Assembly: GCF_047496725.1 (NCBI RefSeq)
Contig: NC_132984.1
Span: 320,501 to 384,500, forward strand
Length of the DNA: 64,000 nt
From: Anoplolepis gracilipes
Taxonomy: Eukaryota; Arthropoda; Insecta; Hymenoptera; Formicidae
Direction of reading: 5' to 3'
Shown: positions 1 through 13,608 of the stretch, piece by piece
Position numbering within the stretch: the first letter of the stretch is position 1
Layout: every line of letters starts with the position of its first letter
Notes under the pieces: generated by a model
Told to the model about the DNA's origin: nothing
What the model saw: the letters and a program-made list of their open reading frames with translations, nothing else
Databases searched by the model: none
Translations under genes and position numbers: made by a program

Positions 1-2050
1 CAAAATGAATAAAATAGCAGAGTGGTTAAAATAAAACTACATTTATGTACGTACGTGTGAAAGTACTGTAAAGTTAATAGCCTTGATCTATACAACATCC
101 TTTTTTTATTATTATAATCTTCCTCTAACTTCACAATTAATTTTTACTTTTATATATGACTCCGTTTAACAGCAAATTGATAAATTAAAAACTTTAATAT
201 AGAAAAATATATATTATTGTTTCTAATTTGCACATGAAGAAGTTGACATATGAAATTAATTGGAAATTGTTTCCACATCATTTTAATTAAATATTCCCAG
301 ACACACAACAAAATAATTAATATTTAACCAGATCATTGACGAGTGAAGTCAATGTTAAATTTCTTACTGAAAATATGATGCAACCATTAAAAGCAAATTA
401 ATTAGAGGCAAAATTCGAGGCAAAAATTTAATAGATTTTTTTAATACCAAAAAGATATCTATTTTCGAAATTATTTCGATTTATAATTGTAGAGAAAAGA
501 AGAGCATGATATCGACATGACGAGAGAGGGATTAGTGGTTATAGGTGTTTCGTGTGGAATTCTGGGAAAATGTCTCTACCCGGCTGCTCTAGATTTTTCC
601 TTAAACACAACCGGTTGACGTTACGCGTGTTATAGCAACGCAACTACCTCTCCGTGAGTCGTGAAGTCGCTGGACAACTATCTCTTTTTCCATTATGCAA
701 TAATGCTTTCTTTGCACGGCACATGCAGGAAATCGGTTACCGGGAGGAGAACGCCCTTCTCCGATATGCACACACGTTGCCGAGATTTCGTTAAATAAAC
801 GATTACGGTGCGAACGTTGAAGGGATTATAAATAATAATAACGATCGTTCGAGCGATCTCCTCGATGGAGAAAGTCTCCGCGATTTTCCTGCCGGCGCGG
901 CGCCGGCGCGGCGCGGCGCGGCGCCGGCGAAATCGAGAGTCGGAGAAACCGATCGATAAACAAGCAAAAACGATCTCCATTATCTCGAATCGATCAGATT
1001 CAAATGCGACGATCGAAAATTCCAAGAGAAGAGAACTGATCAATCAAATATGGCCAGCAAGTCCGAAATTAGATTTGCGGATTTCAATATGCTTCATATA
1101 TTGGTTTACTAATTGTAGTCCTTCTATTTATACGCATATTTTATCCCATGCATGCATAAATATATTCAAATAAGGATGCGCCACAAAATGAGATTTATTC
1201 TAATTATTTTGTAGCTGTAATTTTTTCGACGCGCGGGAAAAAAAAGTCCATACATTAATTAAATATGTAATATATATTTTTTTTTAATCTCTGTTGGTAT
1301 ATAAAAAGGAAGAAGATGAAGAATTTTTTTACATTGTTTCTTTTTTTTAATTAAATTTGAAAAAATTACTCATATATGTAAGATGTATAAATATTGTATA
1401 TAAGAGAGAGAGAGAGAGAGAGAGAGAATATATTATCTTGTGAATTTTTGGGAAATTCCGGAAAGAAGAATGTTTAACAAATTGAGAAACTGAAGGATTA
1501 ATTACATGTACAAAATACCGACCCTGGCCTTGGCAAATTATGTAAAAGTTTATTCTGTTTCGATTTATGGAGACGCGAATCAAACCTTGGCGCGGTCATG
1601 CGTCTCGTAAGAAATTCCCATGTTGGGTGCGTTATGTGCCATTTTTACATGAATGCCCCTCTCACTTTCACTTCGATCGGATTTTAATCGAGGAACTCTA
1701 TCCACATGACGAACGTATGAGGCTGGTAAGAGTACGTCGGCATCGGCACGCTCGTTGCATCGAACAACACGACATTTTTCCGCTTCATTAAGCCAGCAAT
1801 TAGCGATTAGTCAATCTATATGGAATATTAATAATTTCCGGACATTGACAGAGAACGTCTTCTTTTTTTTTTTTAATACATTAAATGTGAAAGTGTAATT
1901 GAGAGATGCTTATAAGAAAACTTTTCTTTTAATTTAATTTATACAACTGCAACATAATTAATAACTTCCGACATTTAGCAAATGCTATCTGAAAATCTCT
2001 TTAAACAATAAGCCTTGTCGATATAAATTCTAATTAAATTAGTTAATTTA

Positions 2051-2116
<66 letters not shown>

Positions 2117-3321
2117 TTAGCAGAATTTGTTTTCTCAATTTATATTATAGTTTAGCTTATATTAGTCCAACTAAATTACATCTACACATTGATAATTCTC
2201 GATGTAATGTAACATAAATGCGCGAAATAAAATGTAATTCAATCAAAAGTCCCGCGTGCGACGAATTTGTGGAAAAATGCATTGCATAATATTATTATGC
2301 AATGGACACGTTATTACGACGGCAAAATGATGTAAATAATTTCTTCGACCTATGTACTTATGCAACTGCTCTTTCGATATTCTTAAGACTTTCTTCCCGC
2401 CCTGGAGTTATTGTTTAACTCTCAGACAGCAGCAAAAGACATTTTAAAGACAGTAAGGGATTTAGGTCATTTTTTGACGTCAACAATTTTTTTGTTATAT
2501 AATTGTTATTGAATAATATAGTAGTTTTATACCAATTAGTTTAGAAATGAAAAAATGTAAACCGGATTCAGCTTATACATCTTATAAATTCGTCAATCTA
2601 CAGATTATGATAAAATGAAAGGTAGATTTCTATTTATAATTTTATGCGCATATGTAGTAAATGCTGCATCTTAACGCACGTGTATGTACTTTGACGTGAC
2701 ATTTTATACATGTGTCTACTCTTGGAAAAAAAGCGTACATTTTTTGCATCACAAAATAATGAATAAAATTTCGTCGGGAATTTTGTCCGCCGCGATTTAT
2801 AGATTGTTTATAAAATTGCTGTAAAAACAAATATATGTATATTATCGGAAAGTGTTTATATGGCGAAAGGAGATCCATGTCCGAGCCGATCGTAAAAGCA
2901 GCGGCGATGTTTGAATAGCGAGAGAATCAAAGTTGCTCGGGCGCGAGAACAGGTGCGAGGAAAGCGTGTTACTTTCTATGTGTACGAAACTCGAACAGCG
3001 GTTTCACGATCAGTTAAAGCCATTTCGGTCGTGACGATGACGTGCTCAACGAGCACGAATGCTTTCCCATAATAATTCACGGATATGGCACATACGCATC
3101 TGGAAAGCTAGTTTCTAATTGCTTTGAGCAATCGAGTCGCCATAAAAAAGAAACGAGTGATTTTTTTAAAAAGAAAGCACGTTATCTACAGCCTAAAATT
3201 CTTATCGCCCAATATGTTTATTATAATATTCAATGAGCTTTTAGATCCTCGTATTTATGTTATTAATCATTTTCTTTTATTTCTTGGAAAATTTTTTTTA
3301 AATATTTTTCAATCATTTTCT

Positions 3322-3369
<48 letters not shown>

Positions 3370-3997
3370 ACATATATACTTTTATTTTATATCTTGATAT
3401 TTGATTGATACTTTCACATTTCTTTAAACATCTCCAACTATAGTAATTTAGTGCGTCTCGAATTTCATTTTCGTTTTCGCTAAGGATTTTGAATTTGTGA
3501 ATCTTTCAATTTTTCGATTGTCAAACTTTCAAATTGTTTGTGTATTCTAGTCAATCTATGAAGAACTTGCGGACAATGACTTTCAATAAAATTAAAATGA
3601 GGAACGAGAATCGGACTGTAATTGTATATCGGTGTCATTACAGGAGTAAAGCAACATTTCTTCGAGAAATCGCCGCTTTCTCGCAAATCGACACTCATTA
3701 AATTCATATGCACGCACGTGCGCGCGTATACGCACGTGTGCACGCGAGGGGAAAGTGCCCTTGACCATCGATATCCTCGAAAAGTGCGGCCATTTACATT
3801 TCAATAAAATGGAAAGTCGAGATCTACAGTGAATTTGACGCAGCATTAATAATGAAATTGGATTATCATAATTCCTTTTCAATTCCATCTTCAATTCTGA
3901 ACGTTGATTTTAATCGAATTTTAGAATAAAATGACAAAGTTTGCAAATAAATTCCGGATTCTTCCTCTCCGACTATATATATATCGTGTTTCGCAGG
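1..3997. other. Gene-free left end and upstream region of the CPAP1 gene
   Basis: I see no conserved coding sequence here. The stretch is AT-rich. It holds a (GA)n tract at 1403-1427, an (AT)n tract at 2055-2113, another (AT)n tract at 3327-3366, a 39-nt pure G/C run at 891-929 and a 42-nt alternating pyrimidine-purine run at 3705-3746. A moderately GC-rich patch at about 2880-3060 contains an initiator-like TCAGT. It could be an untranslated first exon of the next gene, whose ATG lies directly behind a splice acceptor (tttcgcag, ending 3996). That link is inference only. Confidence 0.5.
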
Positions 3998-6900
3998 ATG
4001 TTCTGGGTGTTGCTGGGATTACTGGGCTCCGCCATCGCGGCGCAGAGTTCTTACGATCTGGAACCGAGGGCGGTTTCGTTCCCCGGGAAACCGAGTACCT
4101 TGGGACCGCTTTACTCATCCGGCTTAAGCGCGGCTCAGGGATTTCGTGATAACAGTTACGAGGACAATGCGGTGACACCTACACCCTCGCCGACGCCGAT
4201 CTACAGGAATCAGCAACCGGTCAGTCCTCAGGCTATGTATTGTATATTTATATTTACGTATGCGCGTGCACATATCATCCCTTATTATTACACAGATATT
4301 AAAATAATATCAAATATATTAAATAATATATTATATACTTATCACAGAATAATATAAAAAATATTTCTACACGTACAAATTGTATTGATAAATTAATACG
4401 ATATATTTATAATTATACGTATATTAACCCTCAAACTAAACACGTTTTTTTGGCACCGTAATCCTAAACGCGTGGATAACTGAAGTCCGAGTTCATTTTT
4501 GTATACTCTAAAATTACTTAAAAAATTCTAAAAAAATTTACACATCTTCTTTCAAGTTTAAACTAAAAATTTATGTAGTAGAGTTAAAAAGAAAAAATAT
4601 TTTTAAATACTATATTTTTGTCATTTGTTAGATCAAGATTTGGAAACATAGATGTTTTATATAAAAATTTCAAAAAATAATTTTGAACAAAAAGACTTGC
4701 AAAAATTTTTAGTTCAAAGTTCAAAGTTTACGAATAAAATACTATATGTCCACGGCTTTAAAAAAATATAATTATTTGAATGATCAAAAATGGGCAATTT
4801 TCAGGTATAAAAAAATGTCTTTTTGCTGAGGAAAATTTTTTTTTAATCTTTAGGTAATTTATTTGAAAGAAAAGTGAAAACAAAATGTAATTTACATTAC
4901 AATCTACAGTATAAAAATTGATCAATACATGCAATCCCTGTTTGTTGCTCGTTATCATTAACAAAAGATACTTTTAGCATGAAAATAAATGAACACAATA
5001 GAAATTAAAGCAATTTGTTTCTTTTTTAGGGAGATTACTTATCATTGTAAATTTATATCTTATTTTTGTAAAAAACCGATTAACAGTAAAAACAAAATAT
5101 TTTTAAAAAAATTTACTTATTCGCCTTTTCTTATTTAATATACATAAAGCGAATACACGGGTCACTTGTGTCCGCTTGACATTTAGATTCGCCAGCACTT
5201 TGCACTGAATGTGTGAACTGTTTAAATTTCCTGTCCTTTCAGTTATAAGTCCCTTTTGACACAAATATTTTTTTGGATAAATTTCCAACCTCGGGGGGGG
5301 GGAGGGTTTTATTAATATTTTTTTAAAACAATGGCTTTTAAAAATGGCACGGACACGAAAGACCCACGTGTTCAGTTTAAGGGTTAATTATTTCTTATCG
5401 AATAATTGATTTAAAAAACTCGTACTTATGGAAAGTAAAAAAAAAAAAAAAAAAAGATATATTCTATATTAATATAAAAAAAAAGGAAAGAAAAATTATT
5501 CTGTCATATATATATAGTTATATCGCAAGCCGACGACGACGCCGATAGACTCTCGCGATTATTCTCAATCATCGGCCATCCGCATCGGTTCCCCGTCGCG
5601 GACTCCCACTCGAGGCCAGTACGGACCCAACGGACCTACGCAAGAGGAACTCGAGGAGGAGAAGGAGGAACCTGATCGTCTCAGCCTTCTTCTACCCCAG
5701 AGCAGATTCGATTGCGTCAATAAACAAACCGGCTATTACGCCGACGAGGACCTCAACTGCGAGGTCTTCCATTATTGCCAGGACAACGCCAGACATTCTT
5801 GGATCTGTCCAGAGGGTTTCACCTTCCACCAAGTTAGTGGAAACGCATATTACTTTTTTATCTCATTTCTGCCTACTTGACTATATAGTGTTTCGATATT
5901 TGTTGACATTTTATATCGTTGAAAAATATCGCTCGTCAAATTTTAAGGTCTGTGTTTTTTTAGCTGCCCCAGTTCAACTAAAAAGAACAGACCTCTGGAT
6001 AATTTAGAGGCGATAGAAAGTTGCGATATACGGCAGTAATGCCTGTCATCAACTTGCTACGTGCTTATTTTATATACAATTGTTTTTTTGTTTTTTTTTA
6101 AATAATACCTACATACTGACAAGTATCGTTAAAGGTCGTAATGCAAACTATTCAAATGGTTATTTACATACATTACCTTTTATCTTCTTGAACCTGTGTT
6201 TAACCGATGGAACTAAAACATACTGTTTGATTGTACCAGGTGCATTTAATTTGCATGCCACCCAGCGGCGACATCAGTTGTAAAAAGAGCTCGCAATATC
6301 ATTTCGTCAATGAGTATCTATACAAGCCGTTGAATCTCCAAGAGGCCGAGAGCAAGCCCAATGTTACCCTGAGGTACAGCGAAAGGTATTACCCCTCTGA
6401 CATTTACACGGATGAAAGAGAAGTCGGTGATTATCACATCACTCCTACGGCCGCTCCGACGCGTCGTCCTGCCCCGCAGGTATAATCATCGTCATTAAAT
6501 AATCATAATCATTCCAACGCTCTCATATTTAAAATTGCAAGTTGCAAGGTCCATATGAGGCTCATATTTATAATCACACTTGTTTAAAACGTTTGTTTGA
6601 AAGTGACAAAACCTTGCATATTTTTCAAATAATTTAACACTTAAAAATTTTGAATTTTTCCAAATTTAAAGGTTTTTTTTTTTGGAATATTTGCACCAAA
6701 ATTCTGCATTTTATAAAAATCTCCTAAATACATTGAAAAGCGTAAAATTGTGCAACTTTATAATTTCAAATTTTCAAAGGTTTGCATATTTTGGACAAAT
6801 TTAATCGAAATTTTCCTGCGAGATTGATCTCTGCGTTACACGCGGTACACAAATTCGGATTCTTCTATTTTTTTATAATTATTTATGGCAAAAAATTGTG

Positions 6901-7122
6901 CGAATGTGCCATGCATCCGCTACTTCTTTTAAAATCGACCATACATTGACACGTTAACGATTAGGTCTTGTACAGGTCCTTGTGAGTCCGCAGCCTCAAA
7001 ATTTGAATAGCATTCCCACGTCGGCTCGTCCACAGCCCGCAGGACTGTCGCAGTTCCGTCTCCCGGTCAACCAGGTATTCCACAGCCCCGAAGAAGTTAA
7101 CATTCCCCTTCAGCACAGGCGA

Positions 7123-7153
<31 letters not shown>

Positions 7154-7215
7154 ATCATCATCAAGTTCTCAGACGATACCCTCAGATTCGACCTGATGAG
7201 GAGGAGTACGAATAG
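3998..7215 (+). CDS. Secreted cuticular protein with one chitin-binding (peritrophin-A/CBM14) domain, CPAP1 type
   Basis: Four coding exons, all phase 0: 3998-4219, 5518-5832, 6240-6479 and 6976-7215, giving about 338 residues. The start is the ATG at 3998, immediately followed by a hydrophobic signal peptide (MFWVLLGLLGSAIAA). The second and third exons together encode one six-cysteine chitin-binding type-2 domain, with cysteines in the contexts FDC, LNC, HYC, WIC, LIC and ISC and aromatic residues between them; the domain is split by intron 2. Around it lie Pro/Thr-rich low-complexity segments, an acidic stretch before the domain and a Gln/His run near the C terminus. Single-domain proteins of this design are the CPAP1 family, which bind chitin in cuticle or tracheal matrix. 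I do not assign a subfamily. An alternative acceptor for exon 2 at 5529 keeps the frame. The ATG sits 2 nt behind an acceptor, so an upstream untranslated exon is expected. Confidence 0.87.
4434..5387. mobile_element. Non-autonomous piggyBac-like element (MITE) in intron 1 of the CPAP1 gene
   Basis: The stretch is bounded by TTAA at 4434-4437 and TTAA at 5384-5387. Inside these are inverted ends: CCCTCAAACTAAACACG on the left matches the reverse complement of the right end (CCCTTAAACTGAACACG). TTAA target duplications with ends starting CCC are the hallmark of the piggyBac superfamily. The 946-bp interior has no transposase reading frame, so this is a deletion derivative or MITE. A run of ten G at 5293-5302 lies inside it. 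Confidence 0.72.
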
Positions 7216-7485
7216 ATTCTTAGAAATCTTTAGCTCTCTATGAATTCACTTCATTTATTCAAATTTTACGTCGTAAATTTTCTTTACTATTCTACCTTTT
7301 CACTGACCATATTCCATTCGTGTCTCGAACCATTCAATATTTAAAAATTTTCTTTTGTTGCAAAATCGACCAAAATTTTAATTATACATAAAGATACTCA
7401 AAATTTTTTACCTTAGTTTATGTCATGACCTTTATCAAATTTTTAGAAATTTTACAGAAAAAAGAAAAAAAGAAACTGATTGCAA

Positions 7486-7491
7486 AATAAA
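7486..7491 (+). terminator. Polyadenylation signal of the CPAP1 gene
   Basis: AATAAA 271 nt after the stop codon, the first canonical signal downstream. The rest of 7216-7998 is AT-rich with no other recognisable feature except short hairpin-like sequence at about 7667-7684. Confidence 0.45.
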
Positions 7492-8285
7492 AAACGCATA
7501 AAAATTGATTTAAAGTATCATTAAATTAATTAAAATGATTGAGGTGTCATTGAATTAATTAAAATGATGTAATGACGCCGATAATCAGCATGTCTTCTTT
7601 TTAATTAATTGATAATTAAAGCTAATTTTATTATTGTACATATACAATCAGTGATAACTAAACGATACCCTAAGTATTCTTAGGGCAAGTATTCGTAGTA
7701 GTATGTAATTAACTTTAAGAATTGATAAGCGAGAGAATGGCTAATAAATTCTGTTGCGTTACCTTTAATCACGTTCATAATTTCAGATTAATAATTACAT
7801 GTCAAACCTTTATAATGGTAATCGGTTTCTATCCGTAAACTCCAAGAAATTTTAAATGTTTTTTTTTTAACTTGTACAAATTTATTAATATAATTAAGTT
7901 AATTCACTAATATTATTTAATTTTGATAAAACAATGCAATATAAAAAAAACTTGCTGTAAAGTACAAACGTCTTGTCACCGCTATTGCGATAATATGTCA
8001 GGGTGTCTACTCAAATCTTATAAAAAAATTTTTTGCAAATTCCCTGATTTTTCCTGATTTTCAGGTATTTTTGTTCAAAATTCCGAGTAAAAAGAATACT
8101 TTTAACACTTTTCAATAAAACTTTCTCTAAAATAAATTTTTTTTATTACATCCTAATGTTTTTTATTTATACGAAGGAAAAATACAGAATCTCTTATATT
8201 CAATATTAGATTTATAAATGTAGTAAAAAAATTGAATAACTTTCATAAGATAATTTTTCATTTATATACTTGAAATAGTAAGATA

Positions 8286-8811
8286 ACTGTCCCAGTTGTA
8301 AGTCATGTCCAAATAGTAAATCACTTTTGCTTTTTAATTTATTTTATTAAACAATTCATTATTTAATATATTTATTATAATTAATTATTAAACATACTTA
8401 AAAAGGAACAATATCATTATACATTATCGCACCATCTATTAATAAAATATCACATTTTTAACTAAACTATAATATTGCAAAATAATTAAAAAAAGACTAC
8501 ATATTTTGTAAATGAAATAAGTTATTATCTCTGTAAAACAATAAGAGCAGGTATGTTATTTCGTATTGCAATCGGGACAAAAAAATTTATAAGTGACTTA
8601 CAACTCACTCATCAATAGATGGTTAGGTTATTAAAATTTAAATAATTATTTTATATACAAATAAAAACCTTTTAATTTTAATTAAATATGATAGCTACAA
8701 GTTTAGAAAATTATTATGTAAAATATATATTTGATTTATTATATTTCTTTTTTTTTTAAACATAAAAAAATCGTAGTCAACAATCTTAAATGGCTTATAA
8801 CTGGGACAGCT
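8286..8811. repeat. Nested inverted-repeat element inside 7999-11191
   Basis: ACTGTCCCAGTTGTAAGTCA at 8286-8305 matches the reverse complement of 8791-8811 with three differences (G/A, T/C and one end). The interior is very AT-rich and non-coding. It is best read as a small MITE inserted in, or a subunit of, the larger element. Confidence 0.5.
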
Positions 8812-8869
8812 ACATTATGTACTTCATATTCAATATTGATAAATAAATATTTATATATATTTATGCGAA

Positions 8870-9790
8870 ACAAAGTAATTGTGAGACGCCAAGTTCACAA
8901 TTATCTCACTTTATGTGCCGATAATTTTTTAAGCATTTCTTGCCAAACTTTAAGCGCTTAAGAGTTTCACAATAGTTATTACAAAAAAGTTCTACATATG
9001 CGTAAAAATTATTAGAATATTAATTAAACAAATTAAATGGTCAAATTAAATGGTTAGTCATATTTCCATACCGATTAACGAGACTTTGTGTTATTCTGCG
9101 ATTAATTTTAATTTTAGAGAGAGAGAGAGAGAGAAAAAGAGAGTTCTATATATCAAAATTATTAAAATATTTATTATTAAACAAATTACAAAATAGATCG
9201 CCCAAAACGCCAAACGTACAAATATCGAGATGACATTGGTCGTATTTCGATAGTTCTATCTTTGAGGTTTCATGTCAGTCTACAATATAATCACTTTTAA
9301 TTTTCAGAGAGAGTTCTATGTGTAAAAATTATTACAATATATATATTGAACAAATTAGATTGGCCGAAATGGCAAACATCAAACGTACAAGTACTGATTG
9401 TGAGATGAGACGCTGATTATTTTTGAACGTTCCATCAATTTTAAATAAGACTTTGTGTTATTTTTTTATGTCGTTTTCTGCATTCACTTATATACTTTCT
9501 GAACAAAGTTCTAGATATGCGTAAAAATTGTTTGAATATTTATTAAACAAATTAGATATCGAAACGCCGGTATAACATGAATCTCATTCACGTCCAGTGT
9601 CTCGGGCGATCTAATTTATATAATCATCTAATATCTAATATTTTAATTTTTGCGCATATATAAAACTTTTTTTAGAACTTTTGTAAAACTATTTCAGCTA
9701 TTCTCAAGTGCTTAAAATTTGGCAAAAATGTTTAAAAAATTGTCAAAGTACAAAGTGAGACGCAGCGTGAGCCTGACGTCTCAGTCCCGA
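8870..9790. repeat. Degenerate repeat block with direct and inverted copies
   Basis: A motif of the type GTTCTAYATATGCGTAAAAA followed by TTAAACAAATTAGAT recurs at about 8985, 9142, 9310 and 9505 on the + strand and in inverted orientation at about 9640-9690 and 10740-10790. Flanking phrases (GAGACGCC; TTTAAGCGCTTRAGA) recur with it. The copies have diverged, pointing to an old foldback or tandem structure. Confidence 0.5.
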
Positions 9791-11266
9791 CTTTTTTCCG
9801 GCCTATTCTTTTAACGGCCAACACTATTTGTTTAATCTAGTTATCAAGAATCACAATCAAAATAAAGCCAAACCTCTCAACTCGAAGTAAAGTGCCAGTT
9901 TCACATACATCCACATAGAATTGCAAATTGCAATTTGCTATGCGATAATAACTATAAAAAATTACTTGGCGAATAATACGTAATAAATGATCTGCTTGTC
10001 CCCACAAAGTCTAATTCCAAGTCTGCTCATCTCCTCCTAATCCTTCGTTGATGCATAAACTCTTCATAAGCACTCACAAAATACTCGCGCGATATTTTGC
10101 ACGACACTCCCATTGATCTGAGATCAGTGGAAATTGCGATTGTTGGCTCTCTCCCTTGATACTCCCCGAAATATTACATTCCGCGATGTTTTTTCCCCAT
10201 AATATGCTTCGCACCGCACATGTTTGTTCTTTGTATTCTTTCCTCCGCGACGAAACAATATAATGATAATTTTTGTCAACACGGAAAAAATATAATAATA
10301 AAAATTAGAATATAATATTTTGTAATTGTAAAATATATTAACATAGGTACAAGAAATCAGGCGCGATATTTTTATTCAATAATATATAGACAAATATTAA
10401 TTATATACAAGTATCGTTTTACAAAAGAATAGTACAATTATTAAAATATTTTGATATAAACAAATAATCGTTAACTAACAATGGAACAAATATACATATA
10501 AAAATTTATCATTTTTATAGTTTGTACAGAAAGGGTCATTAATGCCTTTACACATAAAATGCATATATGTTTTCCATATATTATATAAATGTATTGATAC
10601 GTGCATAAATTCATTTGTAAACGCATTAGTGACACCATCTATACATATGCACATTTAATTTATTATAGACGAGCGGAGATACGAGCGTCTCAGTACTTAT
10701 ATGTCCGATATCTCCAACAATTTAATTGTTTAATTAATATTCTAATAATTTTTACATATACAACTTTTTGTAAAACTAGAATCGTAGAATTTTCAACCGT
10801 TTAAAATCTGACAAAATGCTAAAAAAAAATCGTCAACAAACAAAGTAAGACGTAGGTAAACTTGACATCTCAGTTTGCCTCGAACCATTTTTTTGTTTAA
10901 TTTTAGTCAGAACTATTTGTTTAATTTTATCAAGAATTTTAGAAAAATACTTTATTAAAAATCAAGCCAAAACTCTCAACAATGAATGAGTTTCCACAAA
11001 TGAGACGCCAGTTTCACACATACGGCTAACTGTTTACAAGATGAAAAGCAAAATTATGAAAAAAAGAATTTTTTTAAAAATTCCCTGAATCCCAATAAAA
11101 TTTCACGAGACTTCCCTGATTTTTCCCCAGATACAAAAGAAATCCTTGAATATTCCGATTTTTTGTTTTTTTCCAGAAAGTAGACACCCTGTGTGTGTAT
11201 TTATTTATATTTATATATTTATCGCTAATTTTGCTCTAGTTCTGATTTCCGCACTCGAAGCGTCGA

Positions 11267-12614
11267 TCAGCACGGCTTTAGCGTTTCCGCAATTCTACGT
11301 CTCCAATGCATGTCGCTTTGCTTTCTTCTACAATTATCCTGAGAATCCTTTGGCAATATCGTTGCTTCCGAATCATTTGTGGATTTCTCATTCACATGTC
11401 CCTCTGTCATGTCCAACTGCTGTGTAGTGTGCTTTTTGATCGTAGAGACACAATTAGTTTCTCGAAGAAAAACTACATCATTCTCGCTATAAACATTACA
11501 ATTTTCTCCTTCTTCGAGAGTTTTCTCTTCTCTTCTCACCGTTTCATCCTTATTCCGATTACCTTTCTCTTCCTCGTTGTGTCTCGCAATCTTCTCCTCG
11601 TAGACGTTAGCCGCGGGATCTTTTCGCTCTCCTATCGATCCACTCGGCTCGATTCGCAAAGACGTGGCCGCGGTGGAATTGTGATTCTCTTGCGGTGTGA
11701 GCTTATTGTTGGGATAAGAATTCACTCTGGAATTCCTATCCTTGAGGCAGCTGCGCACAAAATAATTATGGCTACTAGCGCTTTGCGGGTATAATTTCTC
11801 CTCGATTCGACAATTGATCACTACAGCCTCGGCGATAGGAATCGGCTTCGTATACGTTAACGTTTTCTTGTCAGTCCTGTCCTCGAGTCGCCTAATGTTG
11901 ATAGGCCCGTTGATCACTGGCACCGCATTGCTCACTTCGCTAGTGGTCCTTATTACAGGCGTAATATTGCCCATGGAATCCAGCCGGGAATTGATCTGAT
12001 CAACGTGGGAACTCGGAAACGTCGCGGTGACCTTGCCAGGACTTTTCGGTTGCGTTTTCCTCGGCTGTTTCTGTCTCGATCGTTGCTGATTGCTCTTTGT
12101 CGAGCAGCTTTGCGAGTCTCCTTCGACGACCGATGCTTCACGCACCTCGCAGCCAAAATCTTCGGTATGATGGTGCCTAATGTGCCGGTTCAGGTTGTCT
12201 TTGCGTCTAAATGGCGTCTGGCAGTACTCGCAGGAAAATGGCTTTTCATCTGGAAAAAAAATAAGCAGACTAAAGAATTCGAGAATCCTCGTTGGCGTAT
12301 AGAAGAATGTTATTCACATGATACTTAACGCACCTGAGTGCACGGTTAAGTGTCGTCTCAATTCGCTCTTGGATAGGAAAACTTTATTGCAATGACCGCA
12401 AGAGAACGGTCTCTCCTTCTCGTGAATCCGTTTGTGTCGTTTCAGCAAGAATCGGTCCTTGAAACTCTTGTTGCACTCGTCGCACATGTGTGGTCGCTCG
12501 TCTATAATAGTAATTATTTTTCATTTACTCGTTACATTTATCATTTGCTCGTTTTTTTCTCACTTGCAGACGCTTTGAAAACTTTTTGTCAATTTGTCAG
12601 TTGTGAGACTTAAG

Positions 12615-12648
<34 letters not shown>

Positions 12649-13564
12649 TTTTTTTTTTTTAAAGCATCATTCAAAAAATAAAACTTTTTCCACTTACTTG
12701 TATGCGTTCGCATGTGGCGTTTCAGATTAGTTAATACACAGAAAGATTTGTCACAGGATTTGCAGTTATACGTCGCCGTCGCGTTGTGTACAGTTAAATG
12801 ATTCTTCAAATCTTCTCGTTTGCTATATTGTTTGTTGCATTCAGGACATGTAAACTGCTTCTCTTCTAAAACATTGAAATTATAGTCACATAAATGCAGA
12901 GTATGTATCACTTATAATTCTTTAAAAAAACAGCTTATAATCTTTATAATAACTTTCCTACACTAATTATGATTTATTTTAATTATTTAATATCGATATA
13001 CATCGTAGAAAGAGAAAGAGAATTAATTAAATAATTCTATAGTACGCTTACTGTGAGAAAACATGTGCCTATTGAGTTTGTTCCGCTGAGGAAAAGCCTT
13101 TTCGCAGATGTTGCACTTATATGGTTTGTGTCCTTTATGAACCCTCTCGTGATACTCAAAGTGAGAGCGTTTGACGAAGCTCTTGTCACATAAGGTACAT
13201 TGGTACGGTTTAACGCCTGTCACACAGGCATCATGATAACACTTGCCCTTCTTGTTATGAAAGATTTTACTACACACATTACACTTATATTTTTCTGGGA
13301 CACCTGGCACTATTGTTATATGACTGCGATCGCGACATTTGATATTTTTACTCTTCTTCATAGTCTTTTCGAGCTTTTTCTCCGTCTGATTACACTGAAA
13401 AAAAAGAAAAATATATGTTCCATCAATTAGCGCAACAAACAATCATCACTTTCTTTCACTAAAAATTGTTTCTCAATTCTAGCTTTTAATTTCTTATGTA
13501 GTAATGGAAATTAGTAATTTAAATTTAACAAGCTTCTTATCACATCAATATAATGATGAAATTG

Positions 13565-13608
<44 letters not shown>

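Larger units (their letters stand above)
7999..11191. mobile_element. Transposase-less DNA element with 13-bp perfect terminal inverted repeats
   Basis: The left end at 7999-8011 (CAGGGTGTCTACT) is exactly the reverse complement of the right end at 11179-11191. Both ends are followed internally by CCTGATTTTTCC-type subterminal repeats (about 8040-8066 and 11085-11130). The 3.2-kb interior has no long reading frame. It contains a nested inverted-repeat unit at 8286-8811 and degenerate direct and inverted copies of a further motif between about 8870 and 11030. I could not see a convincing target site duplication, so the superfamily is left open. It lies between the 3' ends of two genes, 76 bp from the zinc finger stop codon. 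Confidence 0.6.

Noticed and set aside
1567..1791. 74-codon frame METRIKPWRGHASRK...
   Set aside because: It has no recognisable domain, splice context or conserved neighbour. It could be chance; kept out for lack of support.
11306..11794. 162-codon plus-strand frame
   Set aside because: It is antisense to the last exon of the zinc finger gene, whose splice sites, phases and domains are clear.
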